A stretch of DNA of 64,000 nucleotides from Alphaproteobacteria bacterium (GTDB lineage: Bacteria > Pseudomonadota > Alphaproteobacteria > Sphingomonadales > Sphingomonadaceae), in the NCBI GenBank assembly GCA_018823325.1, contig JAHJIJ010000030.1, positions 124,001-188,000 on the forward strand. Reading direction: 5' to 3'. The notes under the pieces were generated by a model. It did not search any database. It was not told the DNA's origin and saw nothing but the letters and a program-made list of their open reading frames with translations. Both the position numbers and the translations under genes were made by a program. This document shows positions 6,595-15,730 of this stretch, in pieces (the first letter of the stretch is position 1; each line of letters opens with the position of its first letter).

Positions 6595-8553
6595 ATGTTC
6601 AGCCACAGCAAATGGGCTCTTCCCCTTATTGCCTCCCTTCTGACCACCGCCTGTGGCGGCGGCGGTGGTGGCGTGAGTTCCACGCCAACGCCCACGCCAA
6701 CGCCCACACCGACGCCAACGCCGACGCCCACTCAAACGCCTACTCCCAGCCCGACGCCGACCCCGACGCCCACTCCTACCCCAACTCCGACTCCGACACC
6801 AACGCCGACCCCCACCCCAACTCCAACTCCAACTCCAACTCCCACGCCGACTCCGACTCCCACGCCTACCCCGACGCCAACGCCAGCCCCCGCGCCCAGT
6901 CCGGACCCCATAGGCGGCCCGAACGCGGATCTGATGGGGACGCTCCAAAGCCAGTCGTTCACCAATGACGCAGCCAATCTCTCGGGGCGTTTTTTTGCGG
7001 ATGAACGGCCGGTGGAGAATGGCCAGGCCGCACGAGGAACGCTCGCCATCGCATATGATGCGGCGACGCAGAGCTATTCAATCTCAACTGCGGGGCGCAG
7101 CGCAACATTCGCACCGGCCGATCTCGTCGAATCTGGCTCTTCATCCTTCATCAGCTTCGAGAAGATCGGCACGACCAGTCAGGCCCTGACGCTGACCCGC
7201 CCCGGAACATCGGGTGAATTGACCTATCGCTATGTTGGTGGTGGCGCCTGGGAGCGCGCGACCGTCTCCGGTGACACACTCGATTTCACCTATGACCCGT
7301 TTACCTACGGCATCCAGACGCCAGCGGGGCAACTCCAGCCATCGGGCGTCGGGCGCTATGCGGTCAGCCTCGTCGGCGCACGCGCCATGGAAGCGCCGTT
7401 TGCCGTCGCAGGAAGCGGCTCGCTGCAGATCGACTTCCAGAGCGGCGCATTGAGCAGCAGCGGGATTCTCACGAGCATCGATGTCAGCACCGGCCTCATC
7501 AAGGGCATCGGCGTCTACTATGGCGAGGCCGCCCTGACGAGCGGAACGACGGCATTTTCCGGCGACTTCTTCATGGACGACGGCAAGCGGTTCACCGGCG
7601 GATGGGATGGACGATTCTATGGCCCGAATGGCGAGGAAGTCGGCGCAACCTGGTATCTCTACAGCAACGACGGGGAAGTGACTGCCGGCTATATGCTGGG
7701 CCGCGAGGACGATACGGTTCCGGGACTGAACATGTCGCTCACCGCGCTCCAGTTCGACGACAGTTTCGAACACCGGTTCAGCCAATTGGGCCTGACCGAT
7801 CTGGGCGGCGGCAATAGCGCCGATGATGCATCCCTCCTGCGCTCGACGGCGTTGCTGAGCTACGATGCCACGCAGGGCAGCTACCGCTATCAGGATAGCG
7901 ACCGGGGCATCGACACCAGCTTTGGCGCAGCCAATCTGGACGCTGGCGCCTCGACAAGTTCGCTTGCGGTTTACAAGCTGACCGGTGGCGATGGCCTCTC
8001 CTATACGCTTTCGTTGAACAAAGCTGGCGCCGGCAACCCTGCCATCACCCTCAGCTATGCTAGCTTCGGGAGGTGGGAACGCGCGCAAGCACCGGGCAGC
8101 GACCGACTTGACCGTTGGTTCACCTGGGGCATCCGCACCAATGGCTTCCAGATTCCCACGGGGACGGGCGAGTTCGCCGGGATCATCCGTGGAACGGCGG
8201 CGCAGTTTGGCGGCGGAGCGACCTACGCGCTCAGCGGAACGAGCAATTTTTCCGTCGATTTCGGCGCAGGCTCGTTCACGGGCTCGCTCAACCCCATCGG
8301 CACGAGTAATGTCGATGGCAGCACGCGCAATTTCGGTACATTCAACTTTGATCGCGGCGCGATGGATGTCGATGCCGGGCTGACGGCGGACGTCGTGAAC
8401 GGCAGCAATGCCTATCTCGGCTTCTTCGAAGGCGCGCTGTACGGGCCGGAAGCAACGGAGATCGGCGGCACGTTCGGGTTCCAGACTGCGCCGGGAGATG
8501 CCTCCAGCACTTACTATCTGAGCGGCGCGACCGTCGGCAAACGCAACGATTGA
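6595..8553 (+). CDS. surface-exposed lipoprotein, TbpB-like, with Pro-Thr linker and duplicated barrel domain
   Basis: A 652-residue lipoprotein starting at ATG 6595. The signal peptide ends in the lipobox LLTTAC (lipidated Cys20). Then come a hexaglycine run, about 33 Pro-Thr units (residues 30-97), and two similar beta-rich domains. Domain A (about 104-360) and domain B (about 361-652) each carry a TWERA-like strand ([11 protein letters not shown] / [12 protein letters not shown]), a [17 protein letters not shown] strand, a [18 protein letters not shown] strand and a closing motif [15 protein letters not shown] (339) or [15 protein letters not shown] (613). That closing pattern is the one found in TbpB, factor-H-binding and other Slam substrates. 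The next gene is a Slam exporter, so this is its likely cargo. Ligand unknown. Confidence 0.8.
   Translation: MFSHSKWALPLIASLLTTACGGGGGGVSSTPTPTPTPTPTPTPTPTQTPTPSPTPTPTPTPTPTPTPTPTPTPTPTPTPTPTPTPTPTPTPTPTPTPAPAPSPDPIGGPNADLMGTLQSQSFTNDAANLSGRFFADERPVENGQAARGTLAIAYDAATQSYSISTAGRSATFAPADLVESGSSSFISFEKIGTTSQALTLTRPGTSGELTYRYVGGGAWERATVSGDTLDFTYDPFTYGIQTPAGQLQPSGVGRYAVSLVGARAMEAPFAVAGSGSLQIDFQSGALSSSGILTSIDVSTGLIKGIGVYYGEAALTSGTTAFSGDFFMDDGKRFTGGWDGRFYGPNGEEVGATWYLYSNDGEVTAGYMLGREDDTVPGLNMSLTALQFDDSFEHRFSQLGLTDLGGGNSADDASLLRSTALLSYDATQGSYRYQDSDRGIDTSFGAANLDAGASTSSLAVYKLTGGDGLSYTLSLNKAGAGNPAITLSYASFGRWERAQAPGSDRLDRWFTWGIRTNGFQIPTGTGEFAGIIRGTAAQFGGGATYALSGTSNFSVDFGAGSFTGSLNPIGTSNVDGSTRNFGTFNFDRGAMDVDAGLTADVVNGSNAYLGFFEGALYGPEATEIGGTFGFQTAPGDASSTYYLSGATVGKRND
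6682..6900 (+). repeat. CCN-ACN hexanucleotide repeat encoding the Pro-Thr linker
   Basis: About 200 bp of imperfect 6-bp units (CCNACN) inside the lipoprotein gene, encoding a (Pro-Thr)n stalk with a Gln and a Ser interruption and a Pro-Ala-Pro-Ser end. The third codon positions vary freely while Pro and Thr are kept, which points to selection on the protein stalk. The unit is six bases, so changes in repeat number keep the frame and would vary stalk length without switching the gene off. Confidence 0.9.
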
Positions 8554-8584
8554 TTTGTCGACAGCGCACCGGCAAGGGCCTGCC

Positions 8585-9958
8585 ATGAGATTGCGCAGAC
8601 TGAGCCAGCTTGGGCTGATCTACAGCCTGTGGCTGAACGCTCCGCTCCTTGCGCAGGACGTGCAAGGAGCGGACCTTCAGCCCGGAGCCGAACCCAGCCT
8701 TTCAGACGATTCCACGTCCATCTCCGGGCTGAATGCGGCACAGCTTTTCGATCTGGCCGATCAGGCGCGGGTTGCGGGCCGGTGGGGCGATGCCGAGGCA
8801 ATCTACACCGCCCTCGCCCGCGATCCTGACCTGCAGATACGCTCCGAAGCGCGCTTCCGGCTCGGCATGATGCTTGATGAGCTGGGCCGGCAGGCCGATG
8901 CTGCCCTCGCCTTCCGCGCCATTCTGGACGAGGAACCCAACGCGACCCGCGTGCGACTGGAACTTGCCCGCGTGCTCGCCGCCATGGGCGAGGAAGGCCG
9001 AGCGCGCCAGCAGCTGCGACAGGCGCAGGCAAGCGGGCTCCCGCCGGATGTCGCGCAAGTGGTCGACCGCTTTGCCTCGGCGCTTCGGTCCAATCGGCGC
9101 TTCGGCGGCAATTTCGAGCTCGCCATGGCGCCGGACAGCAACATCAATCGCGCGACGGATGCCAAGGAACTGGATACGGTCATCGCACCGCTCACCTTAT
9201 CCGACGATGCACGCGAGCAATCCGGCATCGGCCTGCACCTCTCGGGGCAAGTCTATGCCCGCATCGGACTGACCGAGGGGCTCACGCTTGTTCCTCGTCT
9301 TTCAGGCGATGGCACCTTCTACCGGACAGCCCAGTTCAACGACCTGTCCGGCAGTGCTCTGCTGGGCCTGGAATGGCAGACGGGCCGCAGCAGGATCATG
9401 CCTTCGGGTGGCGTTACATGGCGCACTTATGGCGGCAAGGCTTATGCGCGCACGGAAACCGCCGACATCCGCTGGACCCATCGCATCGGGCGGCGTGCCC
9501 AGAGCGACGTCGGCTTCTCCTACGGACGGACCCACTATCATCGCAACACGCTGCAGGATGGCGAGCTCTTCAACCTGAACGTGGGGATCGAGCGCGCGTT
9601 GTCGGCGCGTAGCGGCGTGGGCGTGCAACTGAGCGGCACGCGCCAGACGGCGCGCGATCCGGGCTACGCGACCGCATCGGGCGGCGTGACGCTGCTGGGT
9701 TGGCGAGACATGGGACGGATGACGGTCTTCGCCAATGCCACCGTCCGCCGCCTTGAATCGGATGCGCGCCTCTTCCCCTTCACCGACCGGCGCAAGGAAT
9801 GGTTCTTGCGCGGATCGGTCGGCGCCACCTTCCGCCAGATTGAGGTCGCGGGCTTTTCCCCCGTCGTGCGCGTGGCTTATGAGCGCAATACGTCCACGGT
9901 CGGCATTTACGGCTATCGGCGCACGACCATAGATCTCGGCATCACCCGCGCCTTCTGA
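8585..9958 (+). CDS. Slam-type surface lipoprotein assembly modifier (DUF560 outer-membrane protein)
   Basis: A 457-residue outer-membrane protein. It has a signal peptide (LGLIYSLWLNAPLLAQ), a TPR region at about residues 50-150 (GLNAAQLFDLADQ, GRWGDAEAIYTALARDP, LGRQADAALAFRAIL, ARVLAAMGEEGRARQQL), then the DUF560 beta-barrel opening with FELAMAPDSNINRAT (about 178-191) and ending in a C-terminal aromatic residue (GITRAF). TPR plus this APDSNINRAT motif is diagnostic of Slam proteins, which carry lipoproteins across the outer membrane. ATG 8585 is used because it begins the signal peptide; a TTG at 8555 would add ten residues. It starts 31 bp after the lipoprotein gene, so the two form an operon. 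Confidence 0.88.
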   Translation: MRLRRLSQLGLIYSLWLNAPLLAQDVQGADLQPGAEPSLSDDSTSISGLNAAQLFDLADQARVAGRWGDAEAIYTALARDPDLQIRSEARFRLGMMLDELGRQADAALAFRAILDEEPNATRVRLELARVLAAMGEEGRARQQLRQAQASGLPPDVAQVVDRFASALRSNRRFGGNFELAMAPDSNINRATDAKELDTVIAPLTLSDDAREQSGIGLHLSGQVYARIGLTEGLTLVPRLSGDGTFYRTAQFNDLSGSALLGLEWQTGRSRIMPSGGVTWRTYGGKAYARTETADIRWTHRIGRRAQSDVGFSYGRTHYHRNTLQDGELFNLNVGIERALSARSGVGVQLSGTRQTARDPGYATASGGVTLLGWRDMGRMTVFANATVRRLESDARLFPFTDRRKEWFLRGSVGATFRQIEVAGFSPVVRVAYERNTSTVGIYGYRRTTIDLGITRAF

Positions 9959-10014
9959 CGTCGCCCGATAGCCGGGGCGTGACGACGCCCGGGAAAGCGT
10001 GTAACGGCTCGCCA

Positions 10015-10743
10015 ATGCCTCGCCTGCTTGCCTCCATCCACGACGTGACGCCGCATTTTGAGAGCGAAGTCGACGCCCTGTTTGACCGGCTGAGCGGTCT
10101 GCTGGGCGGTCCGCGCCTTGCCATGCTGGTCGTGCCGGATTTTGAGGACAAGGCGCCGCTGGCGGGCAACGCCGCCTTTGCCGGCAAACTGCGCCGCTGG
10201 GCCGACGCGGGCGTGGAGATGTTCCTGCACGGCTGGTGTCATCGCGACGATGCGCGGCGCAAGGGCTTCATGCAAAAGCATATGACGGCCGGTGCGGGCG
10301 AGTTCGCGCAGCTCTCACGCGAGGAGGCCCGCAAGCGGCTGGAGCGGGGCCGACCGATCGTGGAGGATGCCATCGGCCGCCCCATCACAGGCTTCATCGC
10401 GCCGGCGTGGCTCTATTCTGAGGACAGCATAAGGGCGCTGGCAGACTGCGGTTTTCCGCTTGCCGAGGATCATTTCAAAGTCTGGCAGCCTGAAACCGGG
10501 CGCGTGGTCGCAAAGGGGCCGGTGATCACCTGGGCAAGCCGCACGAAAGGCCGCATCGCCAGTTCGCTGATGGTCGCCGCTGCTGCCCGCGCCGCGCCAT
10601 GGGCGCTTCCCAACGCGCGAATCGCGGTGCATCCGCCGGACACGACTGTGCCGGCGCTGCTGGAAAGCATCGATGCGACCTTCAGCAAATTCGTCCGCAC
10701 GCACACCCCCGCTCGCTACGCGGATCTTGCCGTTAATGGCTGA
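10015..10743 (+). CDS. DUF2334 polysaccharide deacetylase-like protein
   Basis: A 242-residue cytosolic protein of the DUF2334 group within the polysaccharide deacetylase (CE4-like) fold. Marks are ASIHDVTP at the N-terminus (metal Asp/His region), FLHGWCHRDD (metal His), GFIAPAWLYSED and IAVHPPDT near the end (second metal His). ATG 10015 is chosen over 9979 because the family begins just before the first beta strand. Its 3' end overlaps the next glycosyltransferase start by 8 bp, so it probably de-N-acetylates a sugar made or transferred by that pathway. The exact substrate is unknown. Confidence 0.85.
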   Translation: MPRLLASIHDVTPHFESEVDALFDRLSGLLGGPRLAMLVVPDFEDKAPLAGNAAFAGKLRRWADAGVEMFLHGWCHRDDARRKGFMQKHMTAGAGEFAQLSREEARKRLERGRPIVEDAIGRPITGFIAPAWLYSEDSIRALADCGFPLAEDHFKVWQPETGRVVAKGPVITWASRTKGRIASSLMVAAAARAAPWALPNARIAVHPPDTTVPALLESIDATFSKFVRTHTPARYADLAVNG

Positions 10744-11857
10744 AGCCCGGCCGCTCTTCGTCCTCAGCGTTCTGCACAGTCTCGAGCCCGGCGGGGTCGA
10801 GCGCGATCTGCTGCGTTTCACCAAGGCGTGGCGCGAGGCGGGGCTGGATGCGCGGATCGTGTTGGGTCGCTGGGAAGGCCGGCTGCAGGAAGAAGCGCCC
10901 GACGTTCCCTATATCATCCCTCCCAAAGGCAGGCTGGCGCGGATCGAGACCGAAAGTCTCTGGATGATGCTCAAGCTGCCGGCGATCGTTCGGCGCCTGC
11001 AGCCCGACGTGCTGTTTTTCCCGAGCAACGGCCTCATGGCCGTCGCCGCAATGACCCGTCTGGTTCTCGGCAAGCGTTGCCCGCCCATCGTGTTGAGACC
11101 CAGTAACAGCCTTGATGAACGGCATAGCAGCCCTCTTCGCCGACGGCTGAGCCGCTTCGTCATGCGCTTGCACAGCCACATCTACGCCGCTGTCGTGGCG
11201 ATGGCTCCCCCGGTTCGGGAGGAGATCATCACCGAGATGGGCGTGGCGCCCGATGATGTTAAGGTCATCAACAACGCCGCCTTGACTGACGAGGCGCTGA
11301 AACGTCTCGCAACGGCGAGGGATAGCACACAGCGCGGACACAAAGGCCGGCATTTTCTGGGCGTGGGAAGGCTTAGTCCGCAGAAGAATTTTCCGCTTCT
11401 GCTGGAGGCTTTCGCCCGTATCGCCCGGCCGGAAGACCGTCTGACGATCGTGGGAGAAGGGGCGTTGCGCCGCTCTTTGGAGGATCAGGCGCAAGCCTTG
11501 GGCATTCGCCACCAACTTGAGTTACCAGGCCACCACAACCCGGTCGACCCGTGGTTCGCGAGCGCTGACGCATTCATACTCTCGTCCGATTTCGAAGGCG
11601 TCCCGGCGGTGGTTGTTGAGGCGCTTGCAGCCGGCTTACCCATCGTGGCCACTGATTGTACCGTGGCCATGCCCATGCTGATCGACGGCGTTGGGGAGTT
11701 GGTGCCCATCAAGGATGTCGACGCATTGGCCAAGGCTATGGATGCAGCATGTGATAGGCCGGTGGATGTCGCCCGTATGCGCAGGCGGGCGGCTGAGTTC
11801 ACGACCGAAAGAACCGTGAAGGACTGGGTGGAACTGCTGAAACGCGTCGCGAAGTAG
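10736..11857 (+). CDS. family 4 glycosyltransferase
   Basis: A 373-residue GT-B retaining glycosyltransferase. It has an N-terminal LEPGGVERDLL acceptor-side motif and a C-terminal nucleotide-sugar half with GVGRLSPQKNFPLLLEAF, TIVGEGALR and SSDFEGVPAVVVEALAAGLPIVATD, which includes the EX7E element. The ATG at 10736 overlaps the end of the deacetylase gene, showing coupling. It most likely adds a hexose or hexosamine to a lipid-linked or envelope acceptor at the inner face of the membrane. The donor and acceptor cannot be read from sequence. Confidence 0.88.
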   Translation: MAEARPLFVLSVLHSLEPGGVERDLLRFTKAWREAGLDARIVLGRWEGRLQEEAPDVPYIIPPKGRLARIETESLWMMLKLPAIVRRLQPDVLFFPSNGLMAVAAMTRLVLGKRCPPIVLRPSNSLDERHSSPLRRRLSRFVMRLHSHIYAAVVAMAPPVREEIITEMGVAPDDVKVINNAALTDEALKRLATARDSTQRGHKGRHFLGVGRLSPQKNFPLLLEAFARIARPEDRLTIVGEGALRRSLEDQAQALGIRHQLELPGHHNPVDPWFASADAFILSSDFEGVPAVVVEALAAGLPIVATDCTVAMPMLIDGVGELVPIKDVDALAKAMDAACDRPVDVARMRRRAAEFTTERTVKDWVELLKRVAK

Positions 11858-11861
11858 CGAC

Positions 11862-13382
11862 GTGAAAGCACTTTTAGCGCGAAACGGAACGGGTTGGGCT
11901 CTAGCAGTCGCGCTCATGCTGTGGTTGCCGTTTTCAGCATTGTTCCACGACATCGATTATGACGAGGGTCAATACATCGCCGCCGTCGCGCTTATGCGGA
12001 CGGGCCTTCCCTTTCGAGATTTTCTGTACCTTCAGACACCGCTGCATCCAATTCTTCTGGCGCCGCTTGCATGGCTCGCGGAAGGGCATCTTTTTGTAGC
12101 CTTGCGCCTCGCCAACGCTGCACTGGTCGGCGCCACGCTGATTCTGATCTATCGCGCAGTTCTGGCACATGGCGGTGGTTCTGAACGCGCGTGGCTGGCG
12201 GTCGCGCTGATGGCGCTGTGCGAGCCGATCCTGTTCATAGCGGCGGTCGCCCGCAACGATGCTACGCCGATGCTGCTGGAAGCCATCGGCGTCATACTGT
12301 TGATAAAGAACTGGGAACATCCGGGGCGGCAGTGGAGCTTTGCCCTGGCCGGGCTGTTCATGGGCCTTGCGATCGCGACCAAACTGCACTTCGCCCTCGT
12401 CGGTGTCGCCGCTGGCCTCGTCATGATAGCGCAATGGCGGCGAGTCCGGTGGCCGGCGATCCTGCTCTATGCTGCGGGAGGGATCGTCGGGTGCCTGCCC
12501 ATTTTTCTGTTCTGGGCAATCGCTCCCGACGCCTTCTGGTTTGGCGTCATCGAATATCCCGCGACCGCGCCCTGGCAATGGTATCAGCTGGGAGACCGCA
12601 CCGAGCTGTTCTGGCCGCCCGTCGTTGGCCTGCGGCTGTTGCGGTTCACGATATTGGGGCCGACGCTCCTCGTGATCGGCCTGATCATCCGCAGCCGCCT
12701 GCGCCGCGAGCCGCGCAGCGAGGTGGTCAAGCTGCTCGACATACTGATCATTGCCGGTCTTGTCGCCGGCATCATGCCGCAACCCATCTTCCGACAGTAT
12801 CTCGCGCCCCTTTATCCAGTTCTGTTCATCCGCTTTGGGCTGACAAGAACGTGGTGGCCACGCCAGCTGATATGGCGGCTGCTGATACTGGTCTCAACTT
12901 TTGCTGCGCTCTTTGAATCGGCCTGCACCGCGGGGGGCAATCTTTTCCCAAACGCTTTAAAGGGCATTTCACCGCCTCTTGCGGCAGAGCGTGACGCCCG
13001 CTGGATAGGATCGATCATGTCTCCGACGAGCCGCGTCGCCGGTCTCGCTCCGGAACGATATATCGACAGCGGCCTTGCTTTTGACCGACGGTTCGCGACC
13101 GGCCCTTTCATCTTCCGAACCGAGAATTTGGTGACCCGCGAGCAGTCAGAGCGCTGGCACGTTGTCCCCCGAGCACAAATGCCGGTGATTTTCGCAGACG
13201 ACCCGCCAGACCTGATCGTCGTCGGCGGCCATCGACAAAACGACGTGGCGGCTCCCCACGGACTGGATACGCATATTGATGACTGGACTACCGCCCACGG
13301 CTGGAGCCGCATCAACTCGCCGTCGGGAGAAATCTCAGTTTACATTCGGCCGGACGCATCAGGCCGCGGATCAACGCCATAA
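11862..13382 (+). CDS. GT-C type polytopic glycosyltransferase (GT39/ArnT-like)
   Basis: A 506-residue membrane protein with about nine or ten hydrophobic helices and a soluble C-terminal domain of about 120 residues. The first extracytoplasmic loop carries DIDYDEGQYIA (Asp34-Glu35), the acidic motif typical of polyprenyl-phosphate-sugar dependent GT-C enzymes. YPATAPWQWYQLG and QPIFRQYLAPLYPVL are consistent with that fold. It starts with a GTG at 11862, 5 bp after the preceding GT4 gene. It probably transfers a sugar on the periplasmic side onto the product of the cluster. Confidence 0.78.
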   Translation: MKALLARNGTGWALAVALMLWLPFSALFHDIDYDEGQYIAAVALMRTGLPFRDFLYLQTPLHPILLAPLAWLAEGHLFVALRLANAALVGATLILIYRAVLAHGGGSERAWLAVALMALCEPILFIAAVARNDATPMLLEAIGVILLIKNWEHPGRQWSFALAGLFMGLAIATKLHFALVGVAAGLVMIAQWRRVRWPAILLYAAGGIVGCLPIFLFWAIAPDAFWFGVIEYPATAPWQWYQLGDRTELFWPPVVGLRLLRFTILGPTLLVIGLIIRSRLRREPRSEVVKLLDILIIAGLVAGIMPQPIFRQYLAPLYPVLFIRFGLTRTWWPRQLIWRLLILVSTFAALFESACTAGGNLFPNALKGISPPLAAERDARWIGSIMSPTSRVAGLAPERYIDSGLAFDRRFATGPFIFRTENLVTREQSERWHVVPRAQMPVIFADDPPDLIVVGGHRQNDVAAPHGLDTHIDDWTTAHGWSRINSPSGEISVYIRPDASGRGSTP

Positions 13383-13483
13383 AACGCTGCCCTGATCGTG
13401 CACTATGCATTACCGCGCTTCCCAGCCCTACCTAACGTTGCTATGGGCGCAGCGATGCGCTGCTGTGATACCGAGCGATAACT

Positions 13484-14419
13484 TTGACAATGCAAATTCC
13501 AACGCAGCTTGACGACGCATCCAAGGACCCGTTGCCGCTGCCCGTCCGCCAGTCCCGCCTGTGGATATGGATTACACCGGCTTTGTCGGTCGCCATTCTC
13601 GCGGTCGTCGCCTGGAATTTCCGGTCATTCGACATCCAACAACTGCACGCTGCGGTGCCCACCAACCCGTTTTTCTGGGTGATCTTCTTTGCCTATTACT
13701 TCACCGGCATCATCTTCGACTTTCTGATTTTTCGTTGGCTGTGGGGCATACCGGCTGAAGGCGTGATTGCGCTCGCTCGCAAAAACGTGACGAACGAACT
13801 GATCGTCGACTATCTCGGCGAGGCCTATTTTTACAGTTGGGCGCGCCGAAAGCTGAGGATGGAAAGCTCGCCATTCGGAGCGGTAAAGGACGTAGCCATT
13901 CTTTCCGCCGTAGTCGCCAACGTCTTTACCCTTGCCATGATGGCATTCGTCTATCCCTATGCCAGAGACTTCAACATCGGTCTGACGAGTTCGGCGCTCG
14001 CGGGGTCGATCGGGGTCATCATGGTGATTTCCATCATCGTGGCCTTGTTCAGCCGACGCATCTTCAGCCTCACCCGGCGACAACTCATCGGCATATCCGG
14101 CCTCCATGTGGCCCGTCTGATTTTCACCAACGGGCTCCTTGCTCTTGCCTGGAGTATTGCACTTCCTGACGTCGCTGTAGGTTGGTGGCTGTTGCTTGCG
14201 ACAGCCAAAATGCTGCTCTCGCGCTTGCCGCTCATCAGTAACAAGGACGTGATTTTTGCTGCTGTTGCCGTGCTGGCCGTGGGCCGCGACACGGATATTC
14301 AGCTCCTGATCGCGCTGATGACCACACTCATCCTGCTTACCCATCTCACCATCGGCGCAGCTTTGGCGATCGGGGACCTGGTGACGATCGCTCCGAAGTC
14401 GAAGGAAGCGAAGGCATGA
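13484..14419 (+). CDS. polytopic membrane protein, possibly of the UPF0104/LPG-synthase transmembrane type
   Basis: A 311-residue protein with about seven or eight predicted membrane helices, beginning after a polar 25-residue N-terminus. The arrangement and internal motifs (GIIFDFLIFRWLWGI, NELIVDYLGEAYFYSWARRK, a basic cytoplasmic loop and RLPLISNKDVIF) resemble the flippase-like UPF0104 group, but I cannot name the family with certainty. It sits between two glycosyltransferases on the same strand, so a role in moving or anchoring a glycolipid intermediate is the natural inference. No catalytic motif is seen. Confidence 0.6.
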   Translation: MTMQIPTQLDDASKDPLPLPVRQSRLWIWITPALSVAILAVVAWNFRSFDIQQLHAAVPTNPFFWVIFFAYYFTGIIFDFLIFRWLWGIPAEGVIALARKNVTNELIVDYLGEAYFYSWARRKLRMESSPFGAVKDVAILSAVVANVFTLAMMAFVYPYARDFNIGLTSSALAGSIGVIMVISIIVALFSRRIFSLTRRQLIGISGLHVARLIFTNGLLALAWSIALPDVAVGWWLLLATAKMLLSRLPLISNKDVIFAAVAVLAVGRDTDIQLLIALMTTLILLTHLTIGAALAIGDLVTIAPKSKEAKA

Positions 14420-14474
14420 AGGCATCGCGGCCCCATAGCGCCTCGTTGTCCGCCCGATTGCACAGCTAAATCCT

Positions 14475-15668
14475 ATGCGCATCGTCGACGTCGCAGCCTT
14501 CTACACGCCCTATGGCGGGGGCGTGAAAACCTACATCGACCGCAAGCTTCTCGCCGGTCCGGCAGCGGGCCACGAAGTGATCGTGATTGCGCCGGGGCCT
14601 GGCTTCCGGGTCGAGGATCACGGCCCCAACGCGCGGATCATCTATCTGGAGAACCCGCAATTCCCGCTTGATCGGCGCTATCACTACTTCCGCGACGTCG
14701 ACACCTTGCACGACACGCTGGATCAGCTCGCGCCGGACGTGGTCGAATGCTCGTCCCCTTGGCGCAGCGCACGTTTCGTCGGCGAATGGACGGGCAAGGC
14801 GCCCCGCGCTCTTGTCATGCATGCCGATCCGATGTCTGCCTATGCGTATCGCTGGTTCGACCCGTTTCTGCCGCGCCCGGCGATCGACCATGCCTTCGGT
14901 ATGTTCTGGCGCCATCTCCAGCGCATGGACCAGCTGTTCGACGGCTCGGTTACGACCGGCGAAGACCAGACAAATCGCCTGCTCGCCGGCGGGATGACGC
15001 GTGTTGTCACCAACCCGATGGGCGTCCAACCGGGAATATTCTCGCCAGACTTCCGCGACGAAGGCCTGCGCGCACGCCTGCTTGCCCGCTGCGACCTGCC
15101 TCCCACTGCAACCCTGCTGCTGGGAGCCGGTCGGCATGGTCCCGAGAAGCGCTGGCCCATGGTCATCGAGGCGATCACTATGGCGGGGACAGGAGCGCCC
15201 GTTGGCCTGATCATCGCCGGGGATGGACGAGACCGTGCCCGTGTCGCCCGCGTTGCCACCCAGACGCCGCATGTCCACCTTCTCTCACCCATCTCGGACC
15301 GGCAGGAAGTCGCGCGCCTGTTCGCAAGCTGCGACGCGCTTGTTCATGGCTGCGAGGCTGAGGTGTTCTGCACCGTCGGCGGCGAGGCACGGGCAGCCGG
15401 CCTCCCGCTCATCATGCCGGATCGCGGCGGCGCAGCGGATCATGCGCGGCTCTCGGACGGGTGGCTCTATAAATCCGCCGACCCGGCCTCCATGGCGAAA
15501 GCAATTCTGGATTTTATCGAAACGCCGCGAGAACAGGTCCGCGCACGTGCGCTCGAACATGCCCGGAACGTGCGAACGATCGACGAGCATTTCGCCGATC
15601 TGTTCGCTTATTATCAAAGTCTCGTCGAAAATCCGATCGTGCGGCGTTCAGGTGCCGTTCCCGCCTGA
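14475..15668 (+). CDS. family 4 glycosyltransferase
   Basis: A 397-residue GT-B enzyme. The N-terminus has AAFYTPYGGGVKTYIDRK, the acceptor domain loop usual in GT4 mannosyl- or glucosyltransferases acting on lipids. The C-terminal half has LLGAGRHGPEKRWPMVIEA, LIIAGDGRDRARV and the EX7E region VHGCEAEVFCTVGGEARAAG. Cys replaces the common Pro/Thr next to the first Glu, which is tolerated in the family. It closes the five-gene glycan cluster starting at 10015. Its 3' end forms half of a 10-bp stem. Confidence 0.87.
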   Translation: MRIVDVAAFYTPYGGGVKTYIDRKLLAGPAAGHEVIVIAPGPGFRVEDHGPNARIIYLENPQFPLDRRYHYFRDVDTLHDTLDQLAPDVVECSSPWRSARFVGEWTGKAPRALVMHADPMSAYAYRWFDPFLPRPAIDHAFGMFWRHLQRMDQLFDGSVTTGEDQTNRLLAGGMTRVVTNPMGVQPGIFSPDFRDEGLRARLLARCDLPPTATLLLGAGRHGPEKRWPMVIEAITMAGTGAPVGLIIAGDGRDRARVARVATQTPHVHLLSPISDRQEVARLFASCDALVHGCEAEVFCTVGGEARAAGLPLIMPDRGGAADHARLSDGWLYKSADPASMAKAILDFIETPREQVRARALEHARNVRTIDEHFADLFAYYQSLVENPIVRRSGAVPA

Positions 15669-15698
15669 AGCCGTCGGAAAGTTGAGCTGACGGCTTCA
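15666..15698. terminator. bidirectional hairpin between convergent genes
   Basis: TGAAGCCGTC and GACGGCTTCA form a perfect 10-bp stem with a 13-nt loop. The left arm includes the stop codon of the glycosyltransferase. It lies between this gene and the convergent DUF2141 gene. There is no long T-run, so it may be a stabilising or Rho-linked 3' hairpin more than a classic intrinsic terminator. Confidence 0.5.
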
Positions 15699-15730
15699 CA
15701 TCGCAGCGGTCAATCGCAGCGCGGCTTTTC

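Noticed and set aside
6456..6968. Other-frame readings of the Pro-Thr repeat (His-Ala-Asn or Gly-Val repeats)
   Set aside because: Low-complexity products of the same 6-bp repeat; only the Pro-Thr frame has a signal peptide and a downstream domain.
7141..8586. Minus-strand open frame of 481 codons over the surface lipoprotein gene
   Set aside because: It is antisense to a gene with a clear lipobox and domain motifs; the frame is open because of GC-rich third positions.
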